From Comamonadaceae bacterium (lineage in GTDB: Bacteria > Pseudomonadota > Gammaproteobacteria > Burkholderiales > Burkholderiaceae_C), in NCBI GenBank assembly GCA_003599455.1, contig QZKF01000022.1:1-36302 (forward strand): a stretch of DNA of 36,302 bases. The letters are read 5' to 3'. The translations under genes were made by a program, and so were the position numbers. The notes below the pieces were generated by a model. That model saw nothing but the letters and a program-made list of their open reading frames with translations. It ran no database searches and was not told the DNA's origin. The stretch's first letter is position 1. Each line of letters begins with the position of its first letter. Below, in pieces: positions 23,314 to 30,778 of this stretch.

Positions 23314-24375
23314 TCAGGCGGCCTGCTGGAAACCCTGCAGCAGGTTGACCGCGTTGGTGCCGACCTCGTCCACGGCGTAACCGCCTTCGAAGGTGAACAC
23401 CGTGGGCAGGCCGGCACCGGCCAGCGCCGCGCCGACCGCGAGGTAGTCCGCGCTCTGCAGCGTGAAGCCCGAGATCGGGTCGCCTTCGAAAGTGTCCAGG
23501 CCCATGGGCACCACGAGCGCGTTCGCGCCGAAGTCCTTCACCGCCGCCACGGCGGTGTCCAGCGTGGCACGCCAGGTGGCGAAACCGGTGCCGCGCGGCA
23601 GCGGCAGGTTGAGGTTGAAGCCCTCGCCGGCCGCTGCGCCGCGTTCGTCCGCATGGCCGAGGAAAAACGGGTACTCGGTGGCGGGGTCGCCGTGGATGGA
23701 CACGGTCAGCACGTCGGCGCGCTCATAGAAGATGGTCTGCGTGCCGTTGCCGTGGTGGTAGTCCACGTCGAGTACCGCCACTTTCGCGTGGCCCGCATCG
23801 CGCAGCGCCTGCGCGGCAATGGCGGCGTTGTTCAGGAAACAGTAGCCACCCAGAAAGTCGGGCCCCGCGTGGTGGCCGGGGGGGCGCGTGAGCGCGAACG
23901 CGCTGCGATCGCCTTGCGCCACCGCGTGCGCGGCCGCCAGGGCGCAGGCCGCACCGCCGCGCGCGGCGGCCCAGGTGCCGGCGGTCAGCGGCGAGCCCGA
24001 GTCGAACGAGAACAGGCCCAGGCGCGCCGCGAAATTGTGCGGCAGCACGTCGTGGCGAAAGCCGTGGCGGTTGCCCAGCGGCCAGACCGAGGGCAGGGCG
24101 TCGCGCTGCGCGTTCGCCGGGTCCATGGCGACCCAGTCGTTCCAGGCGCTGGCGAGAAAACCGAGGTAGCGCACGCTGTGCACACGGGCGATGGCCGCGT
24201 CCAGCGCGGCGTCGCTCACTGTTGGCGTTTCGAGTGCACCCAGTGGCCGGCGCCGCAGCTCGGCGAGCACGTAGTCCAGCCGCGCGGGCACCTCATGGCA
24301 CGGCACCATGCGGCCGCGAAACATTTCCTGCTGCCCGGCGTGGCCGGCGTGGTGGGGGTTGTGAAAGGTCTTCAT
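23314..24375 (-). CDS. Histone-deacetylase-family amidohydrolase (acetylpolyamine amidohydrolase-like)
   Basis: A 353-residue zinc deacetylase of the arginase/HDAC fold. The catalytic tandem histidines are in RPPGHHAG, and the zinc site is in DVDYHHGNGTQ plus the later DTFEGDPISGF aspartate. The substrate-pocket motif FTFEGGYAVDEVG carries the transition-state region. Bacterial members include acetylpolyamine amidohydrolases and acetoin-utilisation-type AcuC; the N-terminal YVLAELRRR/VHSVRYLGF part is nearer the polyamine type. It follows the ornithine cyclodeaminase-like gene on the same strand (76 bases). That suggests a role in polyamine or ornithine breakdown, an inference from neighbours. 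It is convergent with the ferritin-like gene (12 bases between stops). Confidence 0.87.
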   Translation of the reverse strand: MKTFHNPHHAGHAGQQEMFRGRMVPCHEVPARLDYVLAELRRRPLGALETPTVSDAALDAAIARVHSVRYLGFLASAWNDWVAMDPANAQRDALPSVWPLGNRHGFRHDVLPHNFAARLGLFSFDSGSPLTAGTWAAARGGAACALAAAHAVAQGDRSAFALTRPPGHHAGPDFLGGYCFLNNAAIAAQALRDAGHAKVAVLDVDYHHGNGTQTIFYERADVLTVSIHGDPATEYPFFLGHADERGAAAGEGFNLNLPLPRGTGFATWRATLDTAVAAVKDFGANALVVPMGLDTFEGDPISGFTLQSADYLAVGAALAGAGLPTVFTFEGGYAVDEVGTNAVNLLQGFQQAA

Positions 24376-24451
24376 GAAGGGCGGCTGCGGCGCGCGGTGG
24401 CCAACGGAACGATGGGGAGGCCCATCGTAGCGAAAGCGCGGCCCTCTGCGA

Positions 24452-25519
24452 TCAGGCCGCGAGCGCGAGCGCGGGTGCCCCGGCGCGCAGCAGCGCGAAC
24501 AGGTCCTTCGGGTTTGCCAGCGCGGGGATCAGCGGCAGCGCTTGGCCCAGGCCGAGCTCGCGCGCGGCCTCGCGCAGGAAGCGCAGCGCCGAGTAGTCTT
24601 CCAGCGCGAAACCCACCGAGTCGAACAGCGTCACCTGCGCGGCGCTGGTGCGGCCCGCGGTCTCGCCGGCCAGCACCTGCCAGAGCTCGGTCACGGGGAA
24701 ATCGGCCGGCAGGTGCTGCAGGTCGCCTTCGATGCGGGTCTGTGGCTCATACTCGACGAACACCGAGGCCTGGCGCAGCACGTCGGGGTGCAGCTCGGTC
24801 TTGCCCGGGCAGTCGCCACCCACGCCGTTGATGTGCATGCCGGGCTCGATCATCCCGGGCGAGAGGATGGTGGCGTTGGTCTTGTCGGCGGTCACGGTGG
24901 TCACGATATCGGCGCCGCGCACCGCCTGGGCGATGCTGTCGCAGGGGACCAGGCGCAGGCCGGGTTGACCCGCGAGGTTGGCCATGAGCTTGCGCGTGGC
25001 GGCGGCGTCGGTGTCGTACAGGCGGATTTCGCTGATGCCCATGAGGTGGTGGAAGGCCAGGGCCTGGAACTCGCTTTGCGCGCCGTTGCCGATCAGGGCC
25101 ATGCGGCGGCTGTTCGGGCGGGCCAGCGCGCGCGCGGCCACCACCGACATGGCGGCGGTGCGCAGCGCGGTGGTGAGCGTGAGCTCGCTCAGCAGCTCGG
25201 GCACGCCGGTGGCCACATCGGCGAGCACGCCGAAGGCCATCACCGTGGGCAGGCCGCTCTGGGTGTTCTTGGGATGGCCGTTGACGTACTTGAAGGCGTA
25301 GGTGCTGCCGTCGGCGATCGGCATCAGCTCGATCACGCCGTCGGCCGAGTGGCTGGCGACGCGCGCGCACTTGTCGAAAGCCTGCCAGCGCAGGTAGTCG
25401 GCGTGGATGGTGCCGGCCATGCGGTCCAGCGCGGCGGGCAGGCCCAGGCGGTGGACCAGCGTGGCGACGTCGTGTGCGCTCAGGAACAGGGTGGGCAGGG
25501 CGGTGTGGGCGGTGTTCAT
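24452..25519 (-). CDS. Ornithine cyclodeaminase/mu-crystallin family protein
   Basis: A 355-residue NAD-binding protein. Ornithine cyclodeaminase converts ornithine to proline and ammonia; family members also act on other amino acids. The substrate region has KYVNGHPKNTQSGLPTVMA with its conserved Lys. The Rossmann motif is ALIGNGAQSEFQALAF, and the catalytic aspartate region is GVGGDCPGKTELHPDVL. Length and motif order fit true ornithine cyclodeaminases more than the shorter alanine dehydrogenase type. The ATG at 25519 follows an AAGGA ribosome binding site; the frame remains open upstream but runs through the operator region. It is divergent from the Lrp gene with 121 bases between starts, so Lrp control is expected. 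Confidence 0.88.
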   Translation of the reverse strand: MNTAHTALPTLFLSAHDVATLVHRLGLPAALDRMAGTIHADYLRWQAFDKCARVASHSADGVIELMPIADGSTYAFKYVNGHPKNTQSGLPTVMAFGVLADVATGVPELLSELTLTTALRTAAMSVVAARALARPNSRRMALIGNGAQSEFQALAFHHLMGISEIRLYDTDAAATRKLMANLAGQPGLRLVPCDSIAQAVRGADIVTTVTADKTNATILSPGMIEPGMHINGVGGDCPGKTELHPDVLRQASVFVEYEPQTRIEGDLQHLPADFPVTELWQVLAGETAGRTSAAQVTLFDSVGFALEDYSALRFLREAARELGLGQALPLIPALANPKDLFALLRAGAPALALAA

Positions 25520-25590
25520 GGCGGTGTCCTTGGGATAGCCGTCAGTGTCCCAAGCCGCTGTTTCAATGTAAATCGCCAACTCTGATTGAA

Positions 25591-25612
25591 TTTCGGCAGA
25601 AAACTGCCAAAA
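25591..25612. promoter_or_regulatory. Palindromic operator between the ornithine cyclodeaminase-like and Lrp genes
   Basis: Nine-base arms TTTCGGCAG and CTGCCAAAA (one mismatch) separated by AAAA. This AT-flanked dyad with a short A-rich centre is the kind of site bound by Lrp/AsnC proteins. It lies 29 bases before the Lrp start and 72 bases before the divergent cyclodeaminase start, so one site could govern both. Confidence 0.6.
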
Positions 25613-25628
25613 AGTCAGACATGAATCG

Positions 25629-25634
25629 CATAAT
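25629..25634 (+). promoter_or_regulatory. Candidate -10 element of the Lrp gene (possible leaderless start)
   Basis: CATAAT (five of six matches) ends seven bases before the ATG at 25641, so transcription would begin at or next to the start codon. There is no ribosome binding site. The palindromic operator would be centred about 40 bases upstream of the start site. No good -35 hexamer is present. Confidence 0.4.
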
Positions 25635-25640
25635 GCGCCA

Positions 25641-26066
25641 ATGGACGCCCTGGACCAGCAACTGCTCTCGCTTCTGCGCAAGGACGCGCGCACCAACGTC
25701 GCCGCCCTCGCCAAGAAGCTGGACGTGTCGCGCGGCACCGTCACCAACCGCATCGCGCGGCTGGAAGACAGCGGCGTCATCGTCGGCTACACGGTGCGCC
25801 TGCGGCCCGACGCCGAGCCCGACGAGATCAGTGCCTGGATGAGCGTGGCGGTGGAAGGCAACCAGACCCGCACCGTGATCGCCAGCCTGCTCGGCGAGCC
25901 CGGCGTGGCCGAACTGCACGACACCAACGGCCGCTGGGACCTGCTGGCCGAGCTGCGCGCCACCAGCCTTACCGAGCTCTCGCAGGTGCTCGAACGCATC
26001 CGCCTGATCCGCGGCATCAGCAGCACCGAGACCAGCCTGCACCTGGCCACGTACCGGCTGTCCTGA
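25641..26066 (+). CDS. Lrp/AsnC-family transcriptional regulator
   Basis: A 141-residue regulator. The N-terminal helix-turn-helix (LDQQLLSLLRKDARTNVAALAKKLDVSRGTVTNRIARLE in shape, residues 4-42) is followed by a ligand-binding RAM domain with beta strands around VGYTVRLRP, SAWMSVAVEGNQT and GRWDLLAELRATS. Such proteins sense amino acids, and divergent ones usually control the neighbouring catabolic gene. Here that is the ornithine cyclodeaminase-like gene, across a palindromic operator. The ATG is not preceded by a ribosome binding site; MDALDQQLL is the usual family start. The isochorismatase-like gene follows after 19 bases. Confidence 0.93.
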   Translation: MDALDQQLLSLLRKDARTNVAALAKKLDVSRGTVTNRIARLEDSGVIVGYTVRLRPDAEPDEISAWMSVAVEGNQTRTVIASLLGEPGVAELHDTNGRWDLLAELRATSLTELSQVLERIRLIRGISSTETSLHLATYRLS

Positions 26067-26085
26067 ACCGCACCAGGAGCCCCGC

Positions 26086-26640
26086 ATGAAAACCGCCCTG
26101 CTCGTCATCGACATGCAACAAGGCCTGTGCGAAGGCGAGGGGCGGGCCTACGCGTCGGACGCGGTGATCGCGCGCATCAACCCGATGGCCAACCGGCTGC
26201 GCGAGGCCGGCGTGCCCATCGTCTTCATCCAGCACGAGTCCACGGCCGGCTACCTCGAACACGGCACGCGCGAGTGGCAACTGGCCGATGGCCTGCAGGT
26301 GCAGCCCGGCGACCTGCGGGTGCGCAAGAAGACGCCCGACGCCTTTTTGAACACGGACCTGGAGGCCCTGCTCAGAAGCCGCGGCGTGGAAGAGCTCATC
26401 GTCTGCGGCATGCACACCGAGTTCTGCGTCGACACCACCACCCGCCGCGCGCTCGCGCTGGGTTACCCGGTGACGCTGGTGGCCGACGCCCACACCTCGG
26501 CGGGCAACGCGGTGCTGACCGCGCCGCAGGTGATCGCGCACCACAACGCCACGCTCACCAACATCTCCAGCTTCGGGCCGCGCGTGCGCCTGGTGGCCAG
26601 CGCGGACGTGGTGCCCGACGCGCTCAGCCCAGCGACTTGA
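26086..26640 (+). CDS. Isochorismatase-like cysteine hydrolase
   Basis: A 184-residue hydrolase with the complete catalytic triad of the family: Asp9 (LLVIDMQQG), Lys82 (VRKKTPDAF) and Cys114 (CGMHTEFCVDTTTR). The Cys nucleophile places it with nicotinamidase, N-carbamoyl-amino-acid hydrolase and biuret-type amidases rather than with isochorismatase proper. Its position after the Lrp gene hints at amide or carbamoyl-amine hydrolysis linked to amino acid or polyamine use, an inference. An AGGAG ribosome binding site precedes the ATG. Its last 17 bases overlap the end of the convergent crotonase gene. Confidence 0.9.
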   Translation: MKTALLVIDMQQGLCEGEGRAYASDAVIARINPMANRLREAGVPIVFIQHESTAGYLEHGTREWQLADGLQVQPGDLRVRKKTPDAFLNTDLEALLRSRGVEELIVCGMHTEFCVDTTTRRALALGYPVTLVADAHTSAGNAVLTAPQVIAHHNATLTNISSFGPRVRLVASADVVPDALSPAT

Positions 26641-27466
26641 ACGACTGCAGGCCAGCGAGCGGCGTGAAGTCGCCCGCGCGCTTCTCCTTCATCGCGGCAA
26701 TGGCCTCGCGCACGTGGGCGTTGCTCCACACCGCGCCCTGCAGCCAGCCCATCTGGCGCAGGCTGTCCTCCACCGAGTGGTCGCGCGCGTAGGTCACGGC
26801 GTGCTTGGTGCCCCAGATCGCCACCGGCGGCTTGGCGGCGATTTCCTTCGCGCACTGCAGCGCGGCGGCCACCGTGGCCTCGTGTGTGTCGAACACCTCG
26901 TTGACCAGGCCGTAGGCCATGGCCCTGGCGGCCGGCAGGCGGCGGCCGGTGTAGGCCATCTCCTTCACCACCGCGAACGGGATCAGCTTGGGCAGGCGCT
27001 GCAGCGTGCCCACGTCGGCCACCATGCCGATGTTGATCTCCTGGATGCAGAAGAAGGCGTCGGCGCTCGCGTAGCGGATGCAGGCGGCGGTGACCATGTC
27101 GACCGCGCCGCCAATGCAGCCGCCCTGGATGGCGCAGATCACCGGGATGCGCAGGTTCTCGATCTTCGTGAAGGTGGCCTGGATGTCGACCAGCAGGTCG
27201 TAGATCGCGGCGCGGCCTTCCGCGCTCTGGTCGTCCATCTGGATCGCGCCGGCGAAGGTTTCCAGCGACATGCCGGCGCTGAAGTGCTTGCCGGTGCTGC
27301 TGATGACCAGCGCGCGTGCCTGGCCTTCCTGGTGGATCTGCGTGAGCAGCTCGTCGAGCTCGCGCCAGAACGTGGGGTGCATGGTGTTGAGCTCGGCGGG
27401 CCGGCTCAGCACCAGGTGGGCGACGTCATCCGTCGAGCTCAGGGAAAAGCAGGTCGTTGTGGTCAT
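26624..27466 (-). CDS. Crotonase-family enoyl-CoA isomerase (dienoyl-CoA isomerase-like)
   Basis: A 280-residue crotonase. The oxyanion-hole segments are SSTGKHFSAGMSLETF and IQGGCIGGAVDM. Three acidic residues are spaced as I recall for rat delta3,5-delta2,4-dienoyl-CoA isomerase (Asp176, Glu196, Asp204): Asp123, Glu143 and Asp151, the last two in IQEINIGMVADVGTLQRLPK. That motif is distinctive for the isomerase subfamily, which handles odd-position double bonds in fatty acid oxidation. Activity is still inferred. The gene start lies within the 3' end of dinB (41-base overlap on the same strand) and its end overlaps the isochorismatase-like gene. Confidence 0.85.
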   Translation of the reverse strand: MTTTTCFSLSSTDDVAHLVLSRPAELNTMHPTFWRELDELLTQIHQEGQARALVISSTGKHFSAGMSLETFAGAIQMDDQSAEGRAAIYDLLVDIQATFTKIENLRIPVICAIQGGCIGGAVDMVTAACIRYASADAFFCIQEINIGMVADVGTLQRLPKLIPFAVVKEMAYTGRRLPAARAMAYGLVNEVFDTHEATVAAALQCAKEIAAKPPVAIWGTKHAVTYARDHSVEDSLRQMGWLQGAVWSNAHVREAIAAMKEKRAGDFTPLAGLQSFKSLG

Positions 27467-28733
27467 GGCGGGTCTTGTCTCGTGGTGTGGGGGTGTGTGG
27501 CGATGCACTGTAGACCGCGGGCGGCTCGCCCTCTGTCCCGGGCTTGACGAGCTTGCCCACGCGCACGCCCAGCAGGCGGATGCGCCGGTCCAGGTCCACC
27601 CGCTTGAGGCACAGGCCGGCCTGGCGCCGGATGGTGGCGGCGTCCGAGGTGAAGTGGTCCAGGGTCACGTCGCGCGTGACGATCTGGAAATTGTCGTAGC
27701 GCAGCTTCACACCGATGGTCTTGCCCGCGTAGCCCTTGCTGCTCAGATCCTCCGCAACCTGCTCGCACAGGCGGGTGAAGATGGTGCCGAGCGCGGCGCG
27801 GTCGCGCACCGCGTGCAGGTCGCGCTCGAAGGTGGTTTCGCGGCTCATGCTGACCGGCTCGCTCTCGGTCTGCACCGGTCGATCGTCGCGGCCCCAGGAC
27901 ACCTCGTGCAGCCAGGCGCCGTAGCTCTTGCCGAAGTGCTCGACCAGCCAGCCGCGCTCGCGCTGCGCCAGCTCGCCGATGGTGTGGATGCCGTGGCCCT
28001 GCAGCTTGGCATCGGCCTTGGGACCCACGCCGTTGATCTTGCGGCAGGGCAAGGGCCAGATCAGGCCCTGCAGGTCGTCGGTCTGCACGATGCTGATGCC
28101 GTTGGGCTTGTTGAACTCGCTGGCCATCTTGGCGATCAGCTTGTTGGGCGCCACGCCGATCGAACACGTCAGGCCCGTGGCCTGGAAGATGCTCTTCTGG
28201 ATCAGCCGCGCCAGCACGCGCCCGTTTTCGCGCTGGCCGCCGGGCACGTGGGTGAAGTCGATGTAGACCTCGTCCACGCCGCGGTCTTCCACCACCGGCG
28301 CGATCTCGCGGATGGTGTTCTTGAACAGGCGCGAGATGCGGCGCATCTCCTCGAAGTCCACCGGCAGCAGGATGGCCTGGGGGCACAGCCTGGCGGCCTT
28401 CATGAGGCCCATGGCCGAGCCCACGCCGAACTGGCGCGCCGCGTAGGTGGCGGTGGTGGCCACGCCGCGGCCGACGTAGCTCTCCAGGCGCGGAAAGAAC
28501 TCGACCGGGATGCGGTCGAGTTCGGCCCCGGTCCACTCGCGCTCGGGGTACGCCTCGCGCAGGCGCGCGAACATGTCGTCCTCGCGCCGCCGCCCGCCGC
28601 CAATGACCACCGGCAGGCCCTTGAGCTGCGGGTACCGCAGCAGCTCGACCGACGCGAAGAAGGCGTCCATGTCCAGGTGCGCGATGCGCCGTGTCGGGGT
28701 CGGGGAAGGGGGCTGACTCACGGGGGAAAGCAT
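27426..28733 (-). CDS. dinB: DNA polymerase IV (Y-family)
   Basis: A 435-residue translesion polymerase. The catalytic acids are Asp21 (HLDMDAFFASVE) and Asp154-Glu155 (RGVDEVYIDF). The DNA-binding helix-hairpin-helix is in KINGVGPKADAKLQGHGIHTIGEL, and a beta-clamp-binding-like tail ends NDLLFPELDG. Compared with E. coli DinB there is an insertion of about 40 residues (roughly 49-87) between the GG-x-R strand and GVATTATYAARQFG, in the finger region. The stop is 41 bases inside the downstream crotonase gene. I find no LexA-type CTG-N10-CAG box in the 42 bases before the start. Confidence 0.95.
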   Translation of the reverse strand: MLSPVSQPPSPTPTRRIAHLDMDAFFASVELLRYPQLKGLPVVIGGGRRREDDMFARLREAYPEREWTGAELDRIPVEFFPRLESYVGRGVATTATYAARQFGVGSAMGLMKAARLCPQAILLPVDFEEMRRISRLFKNTIREIAPVVEDRGVDEVYIDFTHVPGGQRENGRVLARLIQKSIFQATGLTCSIGVAPNKLIAKMASEFNKPNGISIVQTDDLQGLIWPLPCRKINGVGPKADAKLQGHGIHTIGELAQRERGWLVEHFGKSYGAWLHEVSWGRDDRPVQTESEPVSMSRETTFERDLHAVRDRAALGTIFTRLCEQVAEDLSSKGYAGKTIGVKLRYDNFQIVTRDVTLDHFTSDAATIRRQAGLCLKRVDLDRRIRLLGVRVGKLVKPGTEGEPPAVYSASPHTPTPRDKTRHDHNDLLFPELDG

Positions 28734-28775
28734 AGCGGGATTACCATGGGGCGTACCGTTTCAGGAGGACCCCGC

Positions 28776-29498
28776 ATGAACACCGTTTCCCGTCTTGTCA
28801 CCGCCCTGCTGGTGGGCCTGGGCATCGCCCTGGCCGGTTTCGCCGTGGGCCAGGGCCTGGAGCGCTTTCGCATGTCGGACCGCTCGGTCACCGTCAAGGG
28901 CCTGGCCGAAAAGGACATCGAGAGCGACTTCGCGGTCTGGACGCTCGCGTTCCGCCGGGGCGGCAACGATTTCGGCGGCGTGCAGCAGGCCCTGGCGGGC
29001 GACCGGGACAAGGTGGTCGCCTTCCTCAAGGCGCGCGGTTTCACCGAGGCCGAGATCGAGGTCAAGCCGCTGCAGGTGCAGGACCTGTTCACGCGCGAAT
29101 ACGCGCAGGGCAACCAGCCGTTCCGCTTCAACGGCACCGGCCAGGTGCTGGTGAAGTCGGCCCGCGTGGCCGAGGTGGAGGCCGCGGCGCGCGCGGTGGA
29201 CCCGCTGATCCAGGCCGGCGTGCAGCTCGGCGGCGACGGCGAAGGCCGCAGCGGCCCGCGCTTTCAGCTGCGCGGCTTCAACGACATCAAGGCGCCGCTG
29301 CTGGCCGAGGCCACGCGCAACGCGCGCGAGCAGGCCGACAAGTTCGCGGCCGAGGCAGGCGCCGACCTGGGCCCGCTGAAGAACGCCAACCAGGGCGTGA
29401 TCCGCATCACCGGCGACGACGGCAACGACTTCGACGACGGCAGCTCGCGCATGAAGCGGCTGCGCGTGGTCAGCACCTTCGAGTACGAGCTGCGCTGA
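28776..29498 (+). CDS. SIMPL domain (DUF541) exported protein
   Basis: A 240-residue protein with an N-terminal hydrophobic segment (residues 5-27) that acts as a signal peptide or membrane anchor. The SIMPL domain follows: RSVTVKGLAEKDIESDFAVWTLAFRRGGND, then FLKARGFTEAEIEVKPLQVQDL, and a C-terminal EYELR. Relatives include periplasmic oxidative-stress proteins (YggE) and BP26, but no clear activity is known. A perfect AGGAGG ribosome binding site lies seven bases before the ATG. It is divergent from dinB and its stop abuts the stop of the convergent 2-hydroxyacid dehydrogenase with no spacer. Confidence 0.88.
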   Translation: MNTVSRLVTALLVGLGIALAGFAVGQGLERFRMSDRSVTVKGLAEKDIESDFAVWTLAFRRGGNDFGGVQQALAGDRDKVVAFLKARGFTEAEIEVKPLQVQDLFTREYAQGNQPFRFNGTGQVLVKSARVAEVEAAARAVDPLIQAGVQLGGDGEGRSGPRFQLRGFNDIKAPLLAEATRNAREQADKFAAEAGADLGPLKNANQGVIRITGDDGNDFDDGSSRMKRLRVVSTFEYELR

Positions 29499-30650
29499 TC
29501 AGGTCGGGAAGGTGCCCGGCAGCAGGATCGCCTTGTCCACCGTCTCGATGTTGGTGTGGCCGCAGAAGGCCATGGTGAGGTCGAGCTCGCGGTGGATGAT
29601 CTCCAGGCATTTGCTCACACCGGCCTCGCCCATCGCGCCCAGGCCGTACAGCATGGGCCGACCGATGTAGACGCCGCGCGCGCCCAGGGCACGGGCCTTG
29701 AGCACGTCCTGCCCGCTGCGGATGCCGCCGTCCATGTGCACCTCGATCTGGCCGCCCACCGCGTCCACGATCGCCGGCAGCGCCTCGATGCTGCTCTGCG
29801 CGCCGTCGAGCTGTCGGCCGCCGTGGTTGCTCACGATCAGCGCGTCGGCGCCCGAGGCCACCGCCAGCTTCGCGTCTTCCACGTCCTGGATGCCCTTGAG
29901 GATCAGCTTGCCGCCCCAGCGTTTCTTGATCCACTCCACGTCGCCCCAGTTGAGCGCGGGGTCGAACTGCGTGGCCGTCCAGGCGCTCAGGCTGCTCATG
30001 TCGGCCACGCCGCTCACATGGCCGACGATGTTGCCGAACTGCTTGCGCTTCGTGCCCAGCATGCCCAGCGCCCAGCGCGGCTTGCTGGCGATGTTGATCA
30101 TGTTGGCGATGGTCAGCTTGGGCGGCGCGGACAGGCCGTTCTTCAGGTCCTTGTGGCGCTGGCCGAGGATCTGCAGGTCCAGCGTGAGCACCAGCGCGCT
30201 GCAGTTCGCCGCCTTGGCGCGGTCGACCAGGCGCTCGATGAAGGCGCGGTCCTTCATCACGTACAGCTGGAACCAGAAGCCCTCGCCGGCGTGCTGCGCC
30301 ACGTCCTCGATGGAGCAGATGCTCATGGTCGAGAGCGTGAACGGAATGCCCATCTTCTTCGCCGCGCGCGCGGCCAGGATCTCGCCGTCGGCGTGCTGCA
30401 TGCCGGTGAGACCGGTGGGCGCAATCGCCACCGGCATGGCCACGTCCTGGCCGATCATGGTGGTGCGCGTGCTGCGGTTCTCCATGTTGACCGCCACGCG
30501 CTGGCGCAGCTTGATCTTCTGGAAGTCCTCGTTGTTGGCGCGGTAGGTGCTCTCGGTCCACGAGCCGGAATCGGCGTAGTCGTAGAACATGCGCGGCACG
30601 CGCCGCTGGGCGAGCACGCGCAGGTCTTCCACGGTGGTGATGACGGTCAT
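29499..30650 (-). CDS. FMN-dependent L-lactate/2-hydroxyacid dehydrogenase
   Basis: A 383-residue flavoenzyme of the glycolate oxidase/LldD family that oxidises L-2-hydroxy acids and passes electrons to quinone or oxygen. Landmarks are PRMFYDYADSGSWTE, AIAPTGLTGM (FMN), FQLYVMKDR, VLTLDLQILGQRHKDL and the catalytic VSNHGGRQLD with His and Arg. The phosphate-binding DGGIRSGQDVLKARALGA and IGRPMLYGLGA follow. All expected active-site residues are present. The substrate is most probably L-lactate but mandelate-type acids are possible. It stands alone, with no permease or regulator next to it. The 128 bases upstream to the phosphotransferase stop show no clear terminator. Confidence 0.9.
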   Translation of the reverse strand: MTVITTVEDLRVLAQRRVPRMFYDYADSGSWTESTYRANNEDFQKIKLRQRVAVNMENRSTRTTMIGQDVAMPVAIAPTGLTGMQHADGEILAARAAKKMGIPFTLSTMSICSIEDVAQHAGEGFWFQLYVMKDRAFIERLVDRAKAANCSALVLTLDLQILGQRHKDLKNGLSAPPKLTIANMINIASKPRWALGMLGTKRKQFGNIVGHVSGVADMSSLSAWTATQFDPALNWGDVEWIKKRWGGKLILKGIQDVEDAKLAVASGADALIVSNHGGRQLDGAQSSIEALPAIVDAVGGQIEVHMDGGIRSGQDVLKARALGARGVYIGRPMLYGLGAMGEAGVSKCLEIIHRELDLTMAFCGHTNIETVDKAILLPGTFPT

Positions 30651-30778
30651 GGGGCTTGTCTCCGGTGTGTTGTGGAACGGCGCGGCCGTGGCCTGCGGTG
30701 GGCTGCATGGTAGCCGCGCCCCCCGAAAAAGGCTTGTGAAAGCGCGTCGGCGGCGCTTGAAATTTCTTGCGCGCGCGC

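Noticed and set aside
27036..27110. Loss of a catalytic aspartate in the crotonase (Cys129 in place of Asp)
   Set aside because: Counting residue spacing back from Glu143 puts the relevant acid at Asp123, which is present, so all three acidic positions are kept.
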